Shown here piece by piece: positions 45,978 to 53,555 of a stretch of DNA of 64,000 bases; the first letter of the stretch is position 1; every line of letters begins with the position of its first letter. Made by a program: the position numbers and the translations under genes. The notes below the pieces were generated by a model. The model did not search any database, had not been told where the DNA came from, and saw only the letters and a list, made by a program, of their open reading frames with translations. Origin of the DNA: Albibacterium profundi (lineage in GTDB: Bacteria > Bacteroidota > Bacteroidia > Sphingobacteriales > Sphingobacteriaceae); assembly GCF_042159835.1 (NCBI RefSeq), contig NZ_JBBVGT010000002.1, forward strand, positions 1,116,001-1,180,000, read 5' to 3'.

Positions 45978-47229
45978 GACTAATGGGTTTGTGAAAGAAA
46001 ACTTTAGCTACGTTTACAACATACAATATAGCCACGAGTATCCACAAGATGAGACTAGCTTTTATAACAACCGTGATGCTGAGAACGACGCCAATACTGA
46101 GTGAAATAAGTGCAATTATGAATAATATAAACTGGTATCGAAGATATTTTTCATTATATAGATGCTTTGGTAATGGGATGCCTTTACGCCCGTGAGAGTT
46201 TTCATAATGTTTGTTCCAAACTATGAAAGGTAAGGTCTTAAATGTCTTGCCAAATATAATACCGCTTACCCATCCAAGGATGATAAATACTCCGTATAGA
46301 ATACTCCATTGGTTAGCTGAAACGTTTGCTAAAACAGGAACCAGAAAAATAGCTCCAATCAAAGATAGTAATGAAATTAACGTATACTTCATTTGCATAT
46401 CAACCCGCTTTTTTACTCGATTAAGGAATACATCACCAAGATAATAAATCCATGTAACAATACCTACGACAATAATGATGAAATAAAAATACATCCTAAA
46501 TGAGCTCCCAAAACATAACTGATCAATAGCGAAACCGACAAGACCTATGTTTTGAAACATAAGAGATATCTTTAGTAGATATTCTTTCTTAGATTTCCCA
46601 AATAAAAACATCGGTACGAGCTTAGAGCTAACGCCCGTAATTAGCTGAAGGAACCAACCGGCAAAACCCATATGCGCATGAGCTTTAAGAATTTCCATGT
46701 GGCTTACCGGTAGGTATGGAGTGTAAAGATTGACGGCGAGCATGAGGCCGACTGACACAGTCAAAAACAACCAAATTCCCGAAATCACAAGAAAATAACG
46801 TTGGATATTTGTTTCTGCCTTTTTCGACGTGCGTATTACATTAATATTGTACAACAAGACTCCGATGAGAATCATTGTTCCGCCGACGATCATAGGTGAA
46901 CCAATTAAAAACTGCCAAAAAGAAAAAACAAGAAAAAGCGTCCCAAACAAGAGAAACCAATAAGATGCATAAGCTAAGCTCGAACTATAAAGAGGCTTAC
47001 CGAAAATAACGGGAAGCAGCTGATAGGCTGCTCCAAAAATAATCATCGTCCCCCATCCTAAAACAGCTAAATGAACGAGGGCCAAAGTTTCAGCTTTAAA
47101 AAAATGATCTTCAAATCGGTCTGCAGCAATAAACATTAAAACGCTCAATAGAAAGAAAAAGATAGCCGCTGTACCATAAAATGGCAAAATAGTTGAGTAA
47201 TCTGTTGTTTTTGAGTTTCCGGATATCAT
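45961..47229 (-). CDS. 12-TM membrane protein, haem-copper-oxidase/NnrS-like, NO island
   Basis: A 422-residue protein with about twelve hydrophobic segments. Notable features are a helix with HLAVLGWGTMIIFGAAYQLLPV and a second with KAHAHMGFAGWFLQ, both resembling haem-binding helices of haem-copper or NnrS-type proteins. Only about three membrane histidines are seen, fewer than the six needed for a catalytic oxidase or NO reductase, so it is probably not a standard NorB. A paralogue-like protein lies at 50086-51309 and shares HxHxxxAGW. ATG 47229 is preferred over GTG 47274. Exact function is unknown. Confidence 0.65.
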   Translation of the reverse strand: MISGNSKTTDYSTILPFYGTAAIFFFLLSVLMFIAADRFEDHFFKAETLALVHLAVLGWGTMIIFGAAYQLLPVIFGKPLYSSSLAYASYWFLLFGTLFLVFSFWQFLIGSPMIVGGTMILIGVLLYNINVIRTSKKAETNIQRYFLVISGIWLFLTVSVGLMLAVNLYTPYLPVSHMEILKAHAHMGFAGWFLQLITGVSSKLVPMFLFGKSKKEYLLKISLMFQNIGLVGFAIDQLCFGSSFRMYFYFIIIVVGIVTWIYYLGDVFLNRVKKRVDMQMKYTLISLLSLIGAIFLVPVLANVSANQWSILYGVFIILGWVSGIIFGKTFKTLPFIVWNKHYENSHGRKGIPLPKHLYNEKYLRYQFILFIIALISLSIGVVLSITVVIKASLILWILVAILYVVNVAKVFFHKPISHGITN

Positions 47230-47346
47230 AGGGGATCTGTTGGCAATACTTTCGCTAAAATTCAAAATAAGCACCCCCTGTCTCGAGGATGCTTAATGGT
47301 AAATAAAACATTAAAAGGAAACCTTAAATGCCGTTAAATGTTTGAT

Positions 47347-48282
47347 TTAGTTTTGAGTTTCTAAATCAATCGCCTTTGGAAATAAAATATTATTTTCCAA
47401 ATGGATATGTTTAAAAGTATCATCTTCAAACTCTTTTAACTTTTCAAATAAATACATATACGAATTACATGCTTCAGCCGGCAATGTGTAATCATCCGTA
47501 AGTTTTCGAAGTTGGCGCAAATCTTCACCGGTATGATCATGATCTTCATGCATCATTTTTATAATCATTTCTATTGAAGGTTTTTCTGTCCGCTTGCCAT
47601 TCTTGCTGAGTTCTTTTATTGCCGGAAACAATATAGTATCTTCTTTAGAAATATGATCTAATAAATCATTCATTAAGGCTTCAACTTTTTTGTTTACTGA
47701 CCATAGCTCGGGATGTTGAGCACCATGATGTTGAGCTACTTTGTTTGCTAGACCCATAATCACGGTTGAATTTTCTTTTACATATTGATGGTGCGTATTA
47801 GAAATAAAGTCAGCAAGAAAATCGATTTTCCATTTGTTGTAATCTTGCGACGCTGCAGTGGTAACCGTATCGGCTTCCTCTAATTCCGTTTTTAATTCTT
47901 CTTCTGAGATTCCTGCTTCTTCACTAGCCTCTTTTAACGTCTTTTCGCCACCACAACAAAAATCTATTCCGAATTTCTTAAAAACTTCTGCCTTGCGATA
48001 ATCTTTTGCGGCAATTGAGCCTACCGTTTCCGCATTGGTATTACTATCCAACTTGTTCTTAGCAATTTTTACGAGCCAAGAGGTTGGCCCTTGCTCTAGA
48101 TACTCCCAGGTAAAAATCGCTCCTCGCTCTCCCAATAATTGATAATAAAGTGGTTTAGGATCATGATCATTGTGAATAATAAAGTTTTCACCGGGACGGA
48201 GGGCATCAAAATATTGAAAAATAGTCGGATGCTTTAACCTAGGCTCAATTGTTGTAACATCGAGTGTTTCTGAAGTAATCAT
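47347..48282 (-). CDS. ric: Iron-sulfur cluster repair di-iron protein (Ric family) with DUF2249 N-terminus
   Basis: Repairs Fe-S clusters damaged by nitric oxide or peroxide. Residues 1-75 form a DUF2249 domain (HPTIFQYFDALRPGENFII), residues ~85-145 the ScdA/DUF542 domain with FGIDFCCGG, and residues ~155-300 a hemerythrin domain with the di-iron histidines (HHQYV, HISKEDTILFP, HEDHDHTGEDL, HIHLENNILFP). Length 311 aa reflects the extra N-terminal domain. An exact -7 box and a long inverted repeat lie upstream. Confidence 0.92.
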   Translation of the reverse strand: MITSETLDVTTIEPRLKHPTIFQYFDALRPGENFIIHNDHDPKPLYYQLLGERGAIFTWEYLEQGPTSWLVKIAKNKLDSNTNAETVGSIAAKDYRKAEVFKKFGIDFCCGGEKTLKEASEEAGISEEELKTELEEADTVTTAASQDYNKWKIDFLADFISNTHHQYVKENSTVIMGLANKVAQHHGAQHPELWSVNKKVEALMNDLLDHISKEDTILFPAIKELSKNGKRTEKPSIEMIIKMMHEDHDHTGEDLRQLRKLTDDYTLPAEACNSYMYLFEKLKEFEDDTFKHIHLENNILFPKAIDLETQN

Positions 48283-48308
48283 AATAATGTCTTTTTAATT
48301 CTATTAAC

Positions 48309-48323
48309 TTGTTGATTTAACAA
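48309..48323. promoter_or_regulatory. TTGTT-N5-AACAA near the inferred ric start site
   Basis: A 5-5-5 inverted repeat just downstream of the -7 box, overlapping the predicted transcription start. A repressor there would block initiation; this is a weak, short signal. Confidence 0.3.
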
Positions 48324-48325
48324 TT

Positions 48326-48333
48326 CAAAAGTA
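48326..48333 (-). promoter_or_regulatory. -7 box (TActTTTG) of ric
   Basis: Exact consensus on the minus strand, 44 bases before the ATG at 48282. The 20-bp inverted repeat begins 2 bases upstream and covers the -33 region. Confidence 0.55.
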
Positions 48334-48335
48334 AT

Positions 48336-48383
48336 GTATTTGAAATAATAAAAGATGTTTTTGTCTTTTATTATTTCAAATAC
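48336..48383. repeat. 20-bp perfect inverted repeat with 8-bp spacer upstream of ric
   Basis: Arms 48336-48355 (GTATTTGAAATAATAAAAGA) and 48364-48383 pair at all 20 positions. AT-rich and without a directly following T-run, so unlike the GC-rich terminators in this window. It occupies the -15 to -62 region of the inferred ric promoter and may be an operator; a weak terminator for the haemoglobin gene is the alternative. Confidence 0.6.
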
Positions 48384-48436
48384 TGCTGTTTTTTACAATA
48401 GAATGAAAATAAACCTAAAAAATACGCTGTCAGCTA

Positions 48437-48832
48437 TCAGCTTAGTGGCTTATTGCTGGACTGAAAATACTTTATTTTGGTTTCGAACATTAAAGCCATC
48501 TTATCAGCTCTCCATTTTGCCTCATCTGCTATCTTACCCGCAAAAAGGTCGTCTACCGTTGCATTAAATAACCTAAGCCAGGCTTGAAAATGATGATGAT
48601 CTACAGGTAAATTGGCATGAGGAACGAATGGGCTTCCATAATAGGTATGCTCTCCCAACAAGACTGTCTGCCAAAACGTGTACATTATATTCAGATGTTG
48701 TGGCCATCGATCTTGAATAATTCCATTAAAAATAGGTGCTAGTAGCTCATCCTCCCGCACCTTATCATAGAAGACATCGACTAATTTCTTGATGTCATCT
48801 AGGTTTTCGATATCTTTTTTTTCAACTGTCAT
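48437..48832 (-). CDS. Group III truncated haemoglobin
   Basis: A 131-residue globin of the group III (trHbP) type. The E/F-region HANLPVDHHHFQAWLRLF and the VDDLFAGKIADEAKWRADKMALMF tail are characteristic, with the proximal histidine expected in HHHF. Such proteins bind oxygen or NO and are associated with NO detoxification. It follows the Rrf2 regulator by 4 bases, forming a two-gene operon. Confidence 0.9.
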   Translation of the reverse strand: MTVEKKDIENLDDIKKLVDVFYDKVREDELLAPIFNGIIQDRWPQHLNIMYTFWQTVLLGEHTYYGSPFVPHANLPVDHHHFQAWLRLFNATVDDLFAGKIADEAKWRADKMALMFETKIKYFQSSNKPLS

Positions 48833-48836
48833 TATA

Positions 48837-49286
48837 CTAGCAAATTTTAGTGGGAAATAAGCGAAGGTATGCTTCCTTATTCTTAAGCAATTCGTTATAG
48901 TCTGTTATTTTAGAAGATGTTAACATAGAGGACATGTCATTTCTAATCTTCTTGAACTCGCTATGGATAGGACATGGATGAACTTCAGAACAGTACCCCA
49001 AACCCAAACCACAGTTTACAAATAGCTTGTCGCCGTCAATTGCACGAACCACGTCAGCTAATGTTACTGATGAGTCACTATCGATAAAGAAGCCACCATT
49101 CGGCCCTTTAAAAGATCTTATCAAAGTCTTACGGCTCAAGTCCTGCAGAATCTTTGCAATAAAATGCTCAGGTGAATCTATCCCTTTCGCAACCTCCTTA
49201 ACGCCAACTTTGAGACCTTCATTCGATTTTTGAGAAATAAAAATCATCGCCCGAATGGCGTATTCACATGTTTTAGAAAATATCAT
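48837..49286 (-). CDS. Rrf2-family regulator with three cysteines (NsrR/IscR-like)
   Basis: A 149-residue winged-helix regulator. The HTH start is CEYAIRAMIFI, the recognition helix is in PEHFIAKILQDL, and the cluster region NCGLGLGYCSEVHPCP has C92, C99 and C105 (spacing 6 and 5), consistent with an Fe-S cluster. Context with a truncated haemoglobin, Ric and NirK suggests NO sensing like NsrR, though the sequence alone cannot separate it from other Rrf2 sensors. It is the first gene of the operon with the haemoglobin. Confidence 0.88.
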   Translation of the reverse strand: MIFSKTCEYAIRAMIFISQKSNEGLKVGVKEVAKGIDSPEHFIAKILQDLSRKTLIRSFKGPNGGFFIDSDSSVTLADVVRAIDGDKLFVNCGLGLGYCSEVHPCPIHSEFKKIRNDMSSMLTSSKITDYNELLKNKEAYLRLFPTKIC

Positions 49287-49302
49287 CTTTTAAAATATAG
49301 TA

Positions 49303-49310
49303 CAAAGGTA
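49303..49310 (-). promoter_or_regulatory. -7 box (TAccTTTG) of the Rrf2-haemoglobin operon
   Basis: Exact consensus on the minus strand; leader about 12 bases. No CRP/FNR-like site at -41.5 here, unlike nirK and the cytochrome gene. Confidence 0.5.
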
Positions 49311-49355
49311 AACATTTTTAACAGAAGAGTTTTTTATCCTCTTTAGGCACAAAAA

Positions 49356-49386
49356 AAGCGACAGCCCTATAAGGGGGCTGTCGCTT
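49356..49386 (-). terminator. Terminator of the cytochrome c gene
   Basis: Stem AAGCGACAGCCC / GGGCTGTCGCTT with a loop of 7 and a run of seven T on the minus strand, 38 bases after the cytochrome stop. Confidence 0.88.
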
Positions 49387-49424
49387 AATAACATTTAAGG
49401 AAGATCGTACTTCCTGAAAACTAA

Positions 49425-49919
49425 CTAGTTTGCATCGTTGGCGTGGAAGAAGCTGACAATAGAAAGAGCATCATCGTCGCTCAATGCCTGATCTGGCATT
49501 CTAACCATACACACTTCCAGTTGTTCTTGTAAAGCTGGATCAAGATCAATCATTTCGTCGGTATTGGTTAAGAAGTTCATGATCCATACTGGCGTTCTCC
49601 GTTCACTTACTCCTGCAAATCCAGGACCTACGAGTTGTTCATCTGTTAACTTGTGACAGCTTTGACACTTTGCACTATAGATAGCGTTACCTTTTTCAGT
49701 GAGTTGCGGTTCCATTGCAAACTCAAAATTCTCTTCGGTAAATTTGCCGTGACCGACTACTTCGTCGTATTCGATTTGAGCGGCTTCTGGAGTATCCTCT
49801 TCAGTGGCCGTTTCTGCCGTACCCGCTGTATTATCCGTGTTGTTACTCTCACTATTAGAATTGTTACCACAAGCGTAAGCAAACACCACCATAAGAGCCA
49901 AATAACATAGTTTTTTCAT
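49425..49919 (-). CDS. Mono-haem cytochrome c lipoprotein
   Basis: A 164-residue periplasmic lipoprotein (lipobox AYAC, C17) with an acidic Ser/Asn/Glu/Thr-rich linker at about 18-50, then a class I cytochrome c domain: haem motif CQSCH (C85, C88, H89) and likely Met ligand M141 in RMPDQALSD. It is a candidate electron donor to the nitrite reductase. Its promoter carries an exact -7 box and a CRP/FNR-like site at the same spacing as nirK. Confidence 0.9.
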   Translation of the reverse strand: MKKLCYLALMVVFAYACGNNSNSESNNTDNTAGTAETATEEDTPEAAQIEYDEVVGHGKFTEENFEFAMEPQLTEKGNAIYSAKCQSCHKLTDEQLVGPGFAGVSERRTPVWIMNFLTNTDEMIDLDPALQEQLEVCMVRMPDQALSDDDALSIVSFFHANDAN

Positions 49920-49953
49920 AATTTCGATAATTTTACTTTAGTATGATATTTAA

Positions 49954-49961
49954 CAAATATA
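49954..49961 (-). promoter_or_regulatory. -7 box (TAtaTTTG) of cytochrome c
   Basis: Exact consensus on the minus strand, 35 bases before the ATG at 49919. First base is 29.5 bases from the centre of the FNR-like site. Confidence 0.6.
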
Positions 49962-49984
49962 GAAATCAATTGTTTATTTTAATA

Positions 49985-49996
49985 TGATATATATCA
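49985..49996. promoter_or_regulatory. CRP/FNR-type site TGAT-ATAT-ATCA shared by two divergent promoters
   Basis: A perfect palindrome. It is centred 29.5 bases from the cytochrome -7 box (about -41.5, class II) and 50.5 bases from the -7 box of the plus-strand membrane gene (about -62, class I). Both values match classical CRP/FNR activation positions. Confidence 0.65.
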
Positions 49997-50040
49997 CAAT
50001 CTTGGATGTTTGTTTAAACTTCTACTAATTCCAAAAAGAT

Positions 50041-50048
50041 TATATTTG
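50041..50048 (+). promoter_or_regulatory. -7 box (TAtaTTTG) of the 50086 membrane protein
   Basis: Exact TAnnTTTG match, 38 bases before ATG 50086. No clear -33 TTG at normal spacing. Confidence 0.55.
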
Positions 50049-50085
50049 GGACAAAACCATTAATTTGAAAACAAACCCACCTATT

Positions 50086-51309
50086 ATGACTATTAAAAGA
50101 TGGATTAAAATCACGGTTTTTAGTATTTTCCTCGTTGCCGTTCTTGGAGTTTTATTGCGTTACAAAATCACATTTTCCTTACCGGTCATAAACCAAAAAT
50201 ATCTACAGCATAGCCATTCACATTTTGCGATGGCCGGGTGGATTACGCAAATAATCATGATATTTCTGTCACACAACATTTCTACATTATTCGGCGAAGA
50301 ACATTTCAAGAAATATAATTTCGTTTTATTTTTCAATCTCGTTTCCGCATATGGGATGCTGGTTTCATTTCTGTTCCAAGGCTATGGCGCTGTTTCGATC
50401 TTCTTTTCCACATGTTCGATTTTAGCCCTGTACTATTTTGCGGTTCAGCTTTGGAGGGATATGTCGAAAGCTCCCATCAAGTTGCCTAGTTTTCGCTGGT
50501 TTAAAGCCTCACTCGTTTTCGCAGCTTTGTCAACGCTAGGAATCGTGTTTCTTGTCTACCTTATGATGTCAAAGAACAGAGACATTAATGTGCAGCAAGC
50601 AACAACCTATTATTTTCTTCATTTTCAATATAATGGTTTCTTCTTTTTCGCCTGTTTTGGTCTGTTCTTAAATATACTGCGAGAAAAAGCGATAAGCATA
50701 CAGAATTTGAGTAAATTCTTCTGGGTTTACAGCATTGCGACGACGATATCATACTTTCTTTCAACACTGTGGATGCACTTTACGACAGGTGTCTATTTAG
50801 TTATCGCAGTTTCAGGGATTGTATTGACCCTCGGCTGGCTGTGGTTTTTAAAGAAACTAAAACCCCACTTGACACAACTGAACAAAAGCATCTCTTCGCA
50901 AGTTAAATGGCTATTATTGTTATCGGCGACAGCCTATACAATCAAAGTAGTTCTCCAAACAGGCTCTATCGTTCCGTCATTAAATAACATGGCGTTTGGA
51001 TACCGTCCCATCGTTATCGGCTACCTTCACTTAGTCTTTCTCGCAGTAATTACAATTTTTATTTTAGCCTATCTATTAGACAGGCAATATATACGCTATA
51101 GCAAATTACTTTGGATCGGAATTGTTATCTTTATCGTTGGCATTATCGCCAATGAAATAGCGTTAATGCTTCAAGGACTATCTGCTATGCGCTATAAACT
51201 GTTGCCATTTATTAACGAAATTCTGTTTGCTATAACGGCATTAATGCTGATCGGCACATGCATCATTAACATAGCTATACAAAAGAAAATAAACGAAACC
51301 GGAAAATAA
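50086..51309 (+). CDS. 12-TM membrane protein with HSHSHFAMAGW motif, NO island
   Basis: A 407-residue protein with about eleven to twelve hydrophobic segments. Helices contain HSHSHFAMAGWITQ, FLHFQYNGFFFF, WMHFTTGVY and GYLHLVFL, so several histidines are placed as possible haem or copper ligands. The HxHxxxAGW pattern is shared with the membrane protein at 45961-47229, although overall similarity by eye is low. It is divergent from the cytochrome c gene over a shared FNR-like site. ATG 50086 is preferred over TTG 50065. Possible roles: NO or haem-copper-related electron transfer; unproven. Confidence 0.65.
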   Translation: MTIKRWIKITVFSIFLVAVLGVLLRYKITFSLPVINQKYLQHSHSHFAMAGWITQIIMIFLSHNISTLFGEEHFKKYNFVLFFNLVSAYGMLVSFLFQGYGAVSIFFSTCSILALYYFAVQLWRDMSKAPIKLPSFRWFKASLVFAALSTLGIVFLVYLMMSKNRDINVQQATTYYFLHFQYNGFFFFACFGLFLNILREKAISIQNLSKFFWVYSIATTISYFLSTLWMHFTTGVYLVIAVSGIVLTLGWLWFLKKLKPHLTQLNKSISSQVKWLLLLSATAYTIKVVLQTGSIVPSLNNMAFGYRPIVIGYLHLVFLAVITIFILAYLLDRQYIRYSKLLWIGIVIFIVGIIANEIALMLQGLSAMRYKLLPFINEILFAITALMLIGTCIINIAIQKKINETGK

Positions 51310-51376
51310 TCAACTTATTATACTATTAGCCTTATTAATTGCGTTATTGGTATTGATATTATCGTAAAATCTTTTC

Positions 51377-51835
51377 ATGAAAGACAAATTAGTTCGACTA
51401 CTTCTTATTATCTCGATTTCTTATACTGGTTGCTCTCCGAAGGTGGGACAGAAAGTAACTTCCCATCCAAATGAAGTAAATTTAAATGAATGGACGCCTC
51501 GAGGTCCATTGTTTTTTGTCGCACCATCCGGAGTATATAAGGGTGCCATTCCTTGCAGCGATTGTCCGGGTGTGGAGGTTACGCTAAACTTTAAGGATGA
51601 TAACTCACTTGTCAAATCACAACGATACATTCAAAGTAAGACAAAGAAAACCTCTAAGCACACCGGTAGCTGGGTTGTTATTGAAGATAATATCGTACGT
51701 GTAACTTTTTCAGACAATAGTCCGCAAGAGTTTTATAAAGCTCAAAATGGAGGACACTTAATCTTGTTGAACAATGAAAAGGAGCTGAAAATTGATCCTG
51801 CACAAGCTCAGTTTTTCATATTTAACCCAGACTAA
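51377..51835 (+). CDS. NlpE-like copper-response lipoprotein
   Basis: A 152-residue lipoprotein with lipobox YTGC (C19). The NlpE N-terminal domain is seen from about 50: GVYKGAIPCSDCPGVEVTLNF with the CxxC typical of NlpE, followed by the eight-stranded barrel pattern. In E. coli NlpE signals copper and surface stress to Cpx; here no Cpx genes are near, so only the fold is supported. It follows the membrane protein by 67 bases; its proximity to the copper enzyme NirK may be meaningful. Confidence 0.82.
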   Translation: MKDKLVRLLLIISISYTGCSPKVGQKVTSHPNEVNLNEWTPRGPLFFVAPSGVYKGAIPCSDCPGVEVTLNFKDDNSLVKSQRYIQSKTKKTSKHTGSWVVIEDNIVRVTFSDNSPQEFYKAQNGGHLILLNNEKELKIDPAQAQFFIFNPD

Positions 51836-51910
51836 AAAGAGAAACCCGAACAAGCAAACAATCTAATCTATCTGGCGTTTAATTCATATTATAACTTTAT
51901 ATATTATACT

Positions 51911-52252
51911 ATGAGTACTTCTGCTTCAATGACCCCTCTATCTCTTGTGATGAACCGGCTAACGGAAAAAGGATACGGAAATGAATTTAAAATTGGCCGA
52001 GATGGCGCCTATCTGGATGGTAAAAGTAAACGATATAATCCCCAAGAACTAACCATCGTCAAAACATATAGATTTGAAGGGACTTCTGATCCAGCAGACA
52101 TGGGTGTGCTTTATGCAGTTGAAGGAGATGACGGCCAACAGGGTATGATCCTAAATGCGTATGGCACCTATTCCGATCAAGATCAGGAGTTCTACGATAA
52201 ATTTATTCTTGAGGTAAAGGTAGACGAACGTGATGACTTAATTGTGGATTAA
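51911..52252 (+). CDS. Small uncharacterised protein (often mislabelled phosphoribosylpyrophosphate synthetase)
   Basis: A 113-residue cytoplasmic protein. The pattern KGYGNEFKIG, YRFEGTSDPADMGVLYAVE, and NAYGTYSDQ is one I remember in Sphingobacteriaceae/Flavobacteriaceae entries labelled phosphoribosylpyrophosphate synthetase; it is far too short for that enzyme and lacks its PRPP loop. Function unknown. Confidence 0.7.
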   Translation: MSTSASMTPLSLVMNRLTEKGYGNEFKIGRDGAYLDGKSKRYNPQELTIVKTYRFEGTSDPADMGVLYAVEGDDGQQGMILNAYGTYSDQDQEFYDKFILEVKVDERDDLIVD

Positions 52253-52257
52253 TCCTT

Positions 52258-52569
52258 TCACTTGAAACAAGCCCAGAATAGCTTTTTAAATCCGATAATT
52301 GAATCTTGGCGAATCTCAATACGTTCGTTTTCCAAAAATTCTTGGACTCTGGTAGACCTACAACTTATCCTGCCACTGCTGCTGACTACCCTATGTGCTG
52401 GTACCGGAGGCTGTACATCGCCCGAGATACGCATAGCGTACCCTACTCGACGCGATGCTTTAGGTTCACCCATCGCTTTCGCAATAGCGCCATATGTCGT
52501 TATCCGTCCCTCCGGAACTTGACGAACAAGTTGATAAACACATTGGCAAAACTCCTCTTTGGACCTCAT
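52258..52569 (-). CDS. Alkyltransferase-like protein (ATL, MGMT family without catalytic Cys)
   Basis: A 103-residue protein matching the DNA-binding half of O6-alkylguanine alkyltransferase. The catalytic PCHR motif reads PAHR at 57-60, so Ala58 replaces the alkyl-accepting cysteine; the HTH segment TTYGAIAKAMGEPKASRRVGYAM is intact. ATL proteins bind O6-alkylguanine and hand it to nucleotide excision repair rather than reversing it. ATG 52569 removes a poor 7-residue extension. Confidence 0.85.
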   Translation of the reverse strand: MRSKEEFCQCVYQLVRQVPEGRITTYGAIAKAMGEPKASRRVGYAMRISGDVQPPVPAHRVVSSSGRISCRSTRVQEFLENERIEIRQDSIIGFKKLFWACFK

Positions 52570-52679
52570 CTCGGTTAAAATTAAAAACAAAAGTGCTTTT
52601 TATTTTAAATCTATGTAATATTTACATTACATTTAAACATCTTGAGTAGCACTCCGTCAAAAACTCAATATTTACAATC

Positions 52680-53441
52680 ATGAACTTCAATCTACTCTCA
52701 ATTGTTTTCTCTGTTTGCTTACTAGTAAGTTCGACTGCATCTGCACAAGAACTACTTCCATGGAAGCAAGATATTAAAATCGATGCTAGTTTCGTCGACT
52801 GGCAGGAGGATAGTCTTCGCTATTTTTATGAGGAGCAAGGGCTGAAGTATGCTATCTCAAACGATGAAAGCTATTTATATATATTTATTAAGGTGCCGCA
52901 CCAAGGTCAACAGTTAAAGGCCATTTATAATGGGTTTAACATTACCATCAGCGAAAGTCCAAAAGAAGAATCGGGCTCGTCTGTCATATTCCCCTTGCCC
53001 GACAAAGCAGCATTGCAAGCCGTCAATGCAGAAACAAATTTTGAAAAAGCTGCTAATCGCCGTCAATTTGGATTGGAGACCATTCGTGCCATTTACGTAC
53101 GTGGCTTCGATGAGATCGTTGACGGTATGATTTCAATCCGCAACACATACGGCGTAAAGCCGGCAATAAGAATCGACTCGTCGGATGTATTAAACTACGA
53201 ACTGGCAATACCTCTAAATAAACTAAAAATCGATACTAATACTTCTTTTGCGATAAACTTGCGCATTAACGAAATCATAACTACTCGTTACACGGATCCA
53301 GGATTTAGACGATATCGATATGGCTACCCCTACTACGGTCGAAGTCCGTACGGTCTGACAAGACCAAGATCGGGTATTTCCAGAAAAGAAGTTCCGGGTG
53401 TCTGGCATACGGTAAAATTGGCAAGTCACTCTAGTCAGTAA
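52680..53441 (+). CDS. Exported beta-sandwich protein, possibly CBM9/DOMON-like
   Basis: A 253-residue exported protein; the signal peptide ends at ASAQE. The remainder is beta-rich: KIDASFVDWQEDSLRYF followed by a strand pair YAISNDESYLYIFIKVP that resembles the start of CBM9-like sugar/haem-binding sandwiches. A tail rich in Arg, Tyr and Gly (RRYRYGYPYYGRSPYG) sits near 220. No enzymatic motif. Function unknown. Confidence 0.6.
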   Translation: MNFNLLSIVFSVCLLVSSTASAQELLPWKQDIKIDASFVDWQEDSLRYFYEEQGLKYAISNDESYLYIFIKVPHQGQQLKAIYNGFNITISESPKEESGSSVIFPLPDKAALQAVNAETNFEKAANRRQFGLETIRAIYVRGFDEIVDGMISIRNTYGVKPAIRIDSSDVLNYELAIPLNKLKIDTNTSFAINLRINEIITTRYTDPGFRRYRYGYPYYGRSPYGLTRPRSGISRKEVPGVWHTVKLASHSSQ

Positions 53442-53540
53442 TAAATGCAAAAGTGAATATATACCAGGCGAACTTCTACCGTACTCAACAAACGCTTGTC
53501 TGATCGAAATAGCCTATCATATGCGTTCAACTTTATTTTT

Positions 53541-53548
53541 TAACTTTG
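53541..53548 (+). promoter_or_regulatory. -7 box (TAacTTTG) of the M16 protease gene
   Basis: Exact consensus ending 7 bases before the ATG at 53556; the inferred leader is very short. Confidence 0.5.
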
Positions 53549-53555
53549 TCCGCTA

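Noticed and set aside
45961..47229. Calling this protein a cytochrome oxidase subunit I or NorB
   Set aside because: Too few membrane histidines for the haem-copper catalytic site; only a general resemblance is supportable.
51911..52252. Naming the small protein phosphoribosylpyrophosphate synthetase
   Set aside because: It is 113 residues with no PRPP-binding loop; the label I remember in databases looks like a propagated error.
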